This document shows positions 63,742 through 64,000 of a stretch of DNA of 64,000 nucleotides, one piece after another (position 1 is the stretch's first letter; every line of letters begins with the position of its first letter). The stretch is from the NCBI RefSeq assembly GCF_018215265.2, contig NZ_CP136562.1:2480001-2544000 (forward strand), in the 5' to 3' direction. The position numbers and the translations under genes are program-made. Under the pieces are notes generated by a model. It ran no database searches, had not been told where the DNA came from, and saw only the letters and a program-made list of their open reading frames with translations. The stretch comes from Paenarthrobacter sp. GOM3. GTDB taxonomy: Bacteria > Actinomycetota > Actinomycetes > Actinomycetales > Micrococcaceae.

Positions 63742-64000
63742 TTAGGCTTTCCGGCTGCGGGTCACCGTGAACTTCGGGTTCCGGCCTTCCTCCACTGTCG
63801 GCCCGACATATCGCTCCAAGGCAGGGCGGTACTGCAGGTGGCTGTTGTACACGGTCCACAGTTCCCCTCCGGGCGCCAGGACCCGTGCTGCGGCCTCGAA
63901 CAACTTCAGGGCGGCACCGGCATGCACGTTTGCCCCCAGGTGGAAAGGCGGGTTCAGCAGGATAAGGTCGGCGCTCCCCGCCTCGAGGCTGGACATGGCG
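63742..64000 (-). CDS. Class I methyltransferase (RsmC/RlmG-like), C-terminal part
   Basis: The gene continues past the right edge; about 86 C-terminal residues are visible. They contain the catalytic motif ADLILLNPPFHLGANVH (Asn-Pro-Pro-Phe), typical of N2-guanine rRNA methyltransferases, followed by RVLAPGGELWTVYNSHLQYR and KFTVTRSRKA, the usual end of RsmC/RlmG-type enzymes. The target (16S G1207 or 23S G1835) cannot be decided from this piece. An ATG at 63994-63996 is internal, not a start, because the motif I region must lie upstream. Confidence 0.8.
   Translation of the reverse strand, partial: AMSSLEAGSADLILLNPPFHLGANVHAGAALKLFEAAARVLAPGGELWTVYNSHLQYRPALERYVGPTVEEGRNPKFTVTRSRKA

Overview
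The window is high-GC actinobacterial chromosome, most probably from Micrococcaceae (Arthrobacter, Paenarthrobacter or Pseudarthrobacter type). The evidence is mycothiol enzymes (mycoredoxin, formaldehyde/mycothiol dehydrogenase), a MurT-GatD pair, a single long Rel protein, the order yajC-secD-secF-rel beside yebC-ruvCAB, a thrS-HIT-pgsA cluster, class Ib nrdHIEF, a LexA box of actinobacterial type and many GTG/TTG starts. Several genes show a TANNNT hexamer placed 6-7 bases before the start codon, the pattern of leaderless mRNAs.

Layout. 1-9.3 kb: end of a GNAT-like gene, aspS, hisS, a membrane-anchored cyclophilin, a DUF349 protein, an AbiEi-like antitoxin homologue and rel. 9.4-16.7 kb, all on the minus strand: secF, secD, yajC, ruvB, ruvA, ruvC, yebC and pdxT, covering protein export, Holliday junction processing and the PLP glutaminase. 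16.8-24.6 kb: murT-gatD (lipid II amidation), a CapA-like lipoprotein, an M3 peptidase, pdxS (partner of pdxT), pgsA-like and HIT genes. 24.6-30.6 kb: thrS, then the SOS-type unit DUF6504-dnaE2 behind a LexA box. 30.7-33.5 kb: a TetR/monooxygenase divergent pair with a clear operator, a small hypothetical gene and an SRAP (YedK/HMCES) gene.

33.7-43.4 kb: mycoredoxin, mscR and a metallo-hydrolase (formaldehyde detoxification with mycothiol), facing an FdhF/YdeP-like molybdopterin oxidoreductase; then a lipoyl/octanoyl transferase-like gene, a thioesterase, a DedA-like membrane protein behind an iron-box-like palindrome, a coiled-coil protein, a FAD/Rieske oxidoreductase and a shortened AlkD homologue. 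43.5-47.1 kb is an accessory segment with a DUF1016 (YhcG) nuclease and a low-GC AIPR abortive-infection-type gene, separated by about 0.7 kb without a convincing gene. 47.2-51.8 kb is the ribonucleotide reductase locus. nrdH-nrdI-nrdE lies behind paired NrdR-like boxes. nrdF is detached, and two very small genes (19 and 32 codons, each with a strong Shine-Dalgarno) lie between nrdE and nrdF.

52.1-64.0 kb: a LysR regulator, a DUF2004-like gene, a tightly overlapped moxR-DUF58-VWA-VWA-TPR (Bat-type) operon, a small acidic protein, a CUT1-type sugar ABC transporter (binding protein and two permeases, no ATPase) under a ROK regulator, and the C-terminal part of an RsmC/RlmG-like methyltransferase running off the right edge.

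No tRNA, rRNA, CRISPR array, insertion sequence or prophage structure was seen. The observations most worth a second look are the small genes inside the nrd locus, the AIPR/YhcG segment, the SOS-boxed dnaE2 unit without imuB, the iron-box-like palindrome over the DedA promoter, the MurT without its cysteine ribbon, and the set of leaderless promoters.
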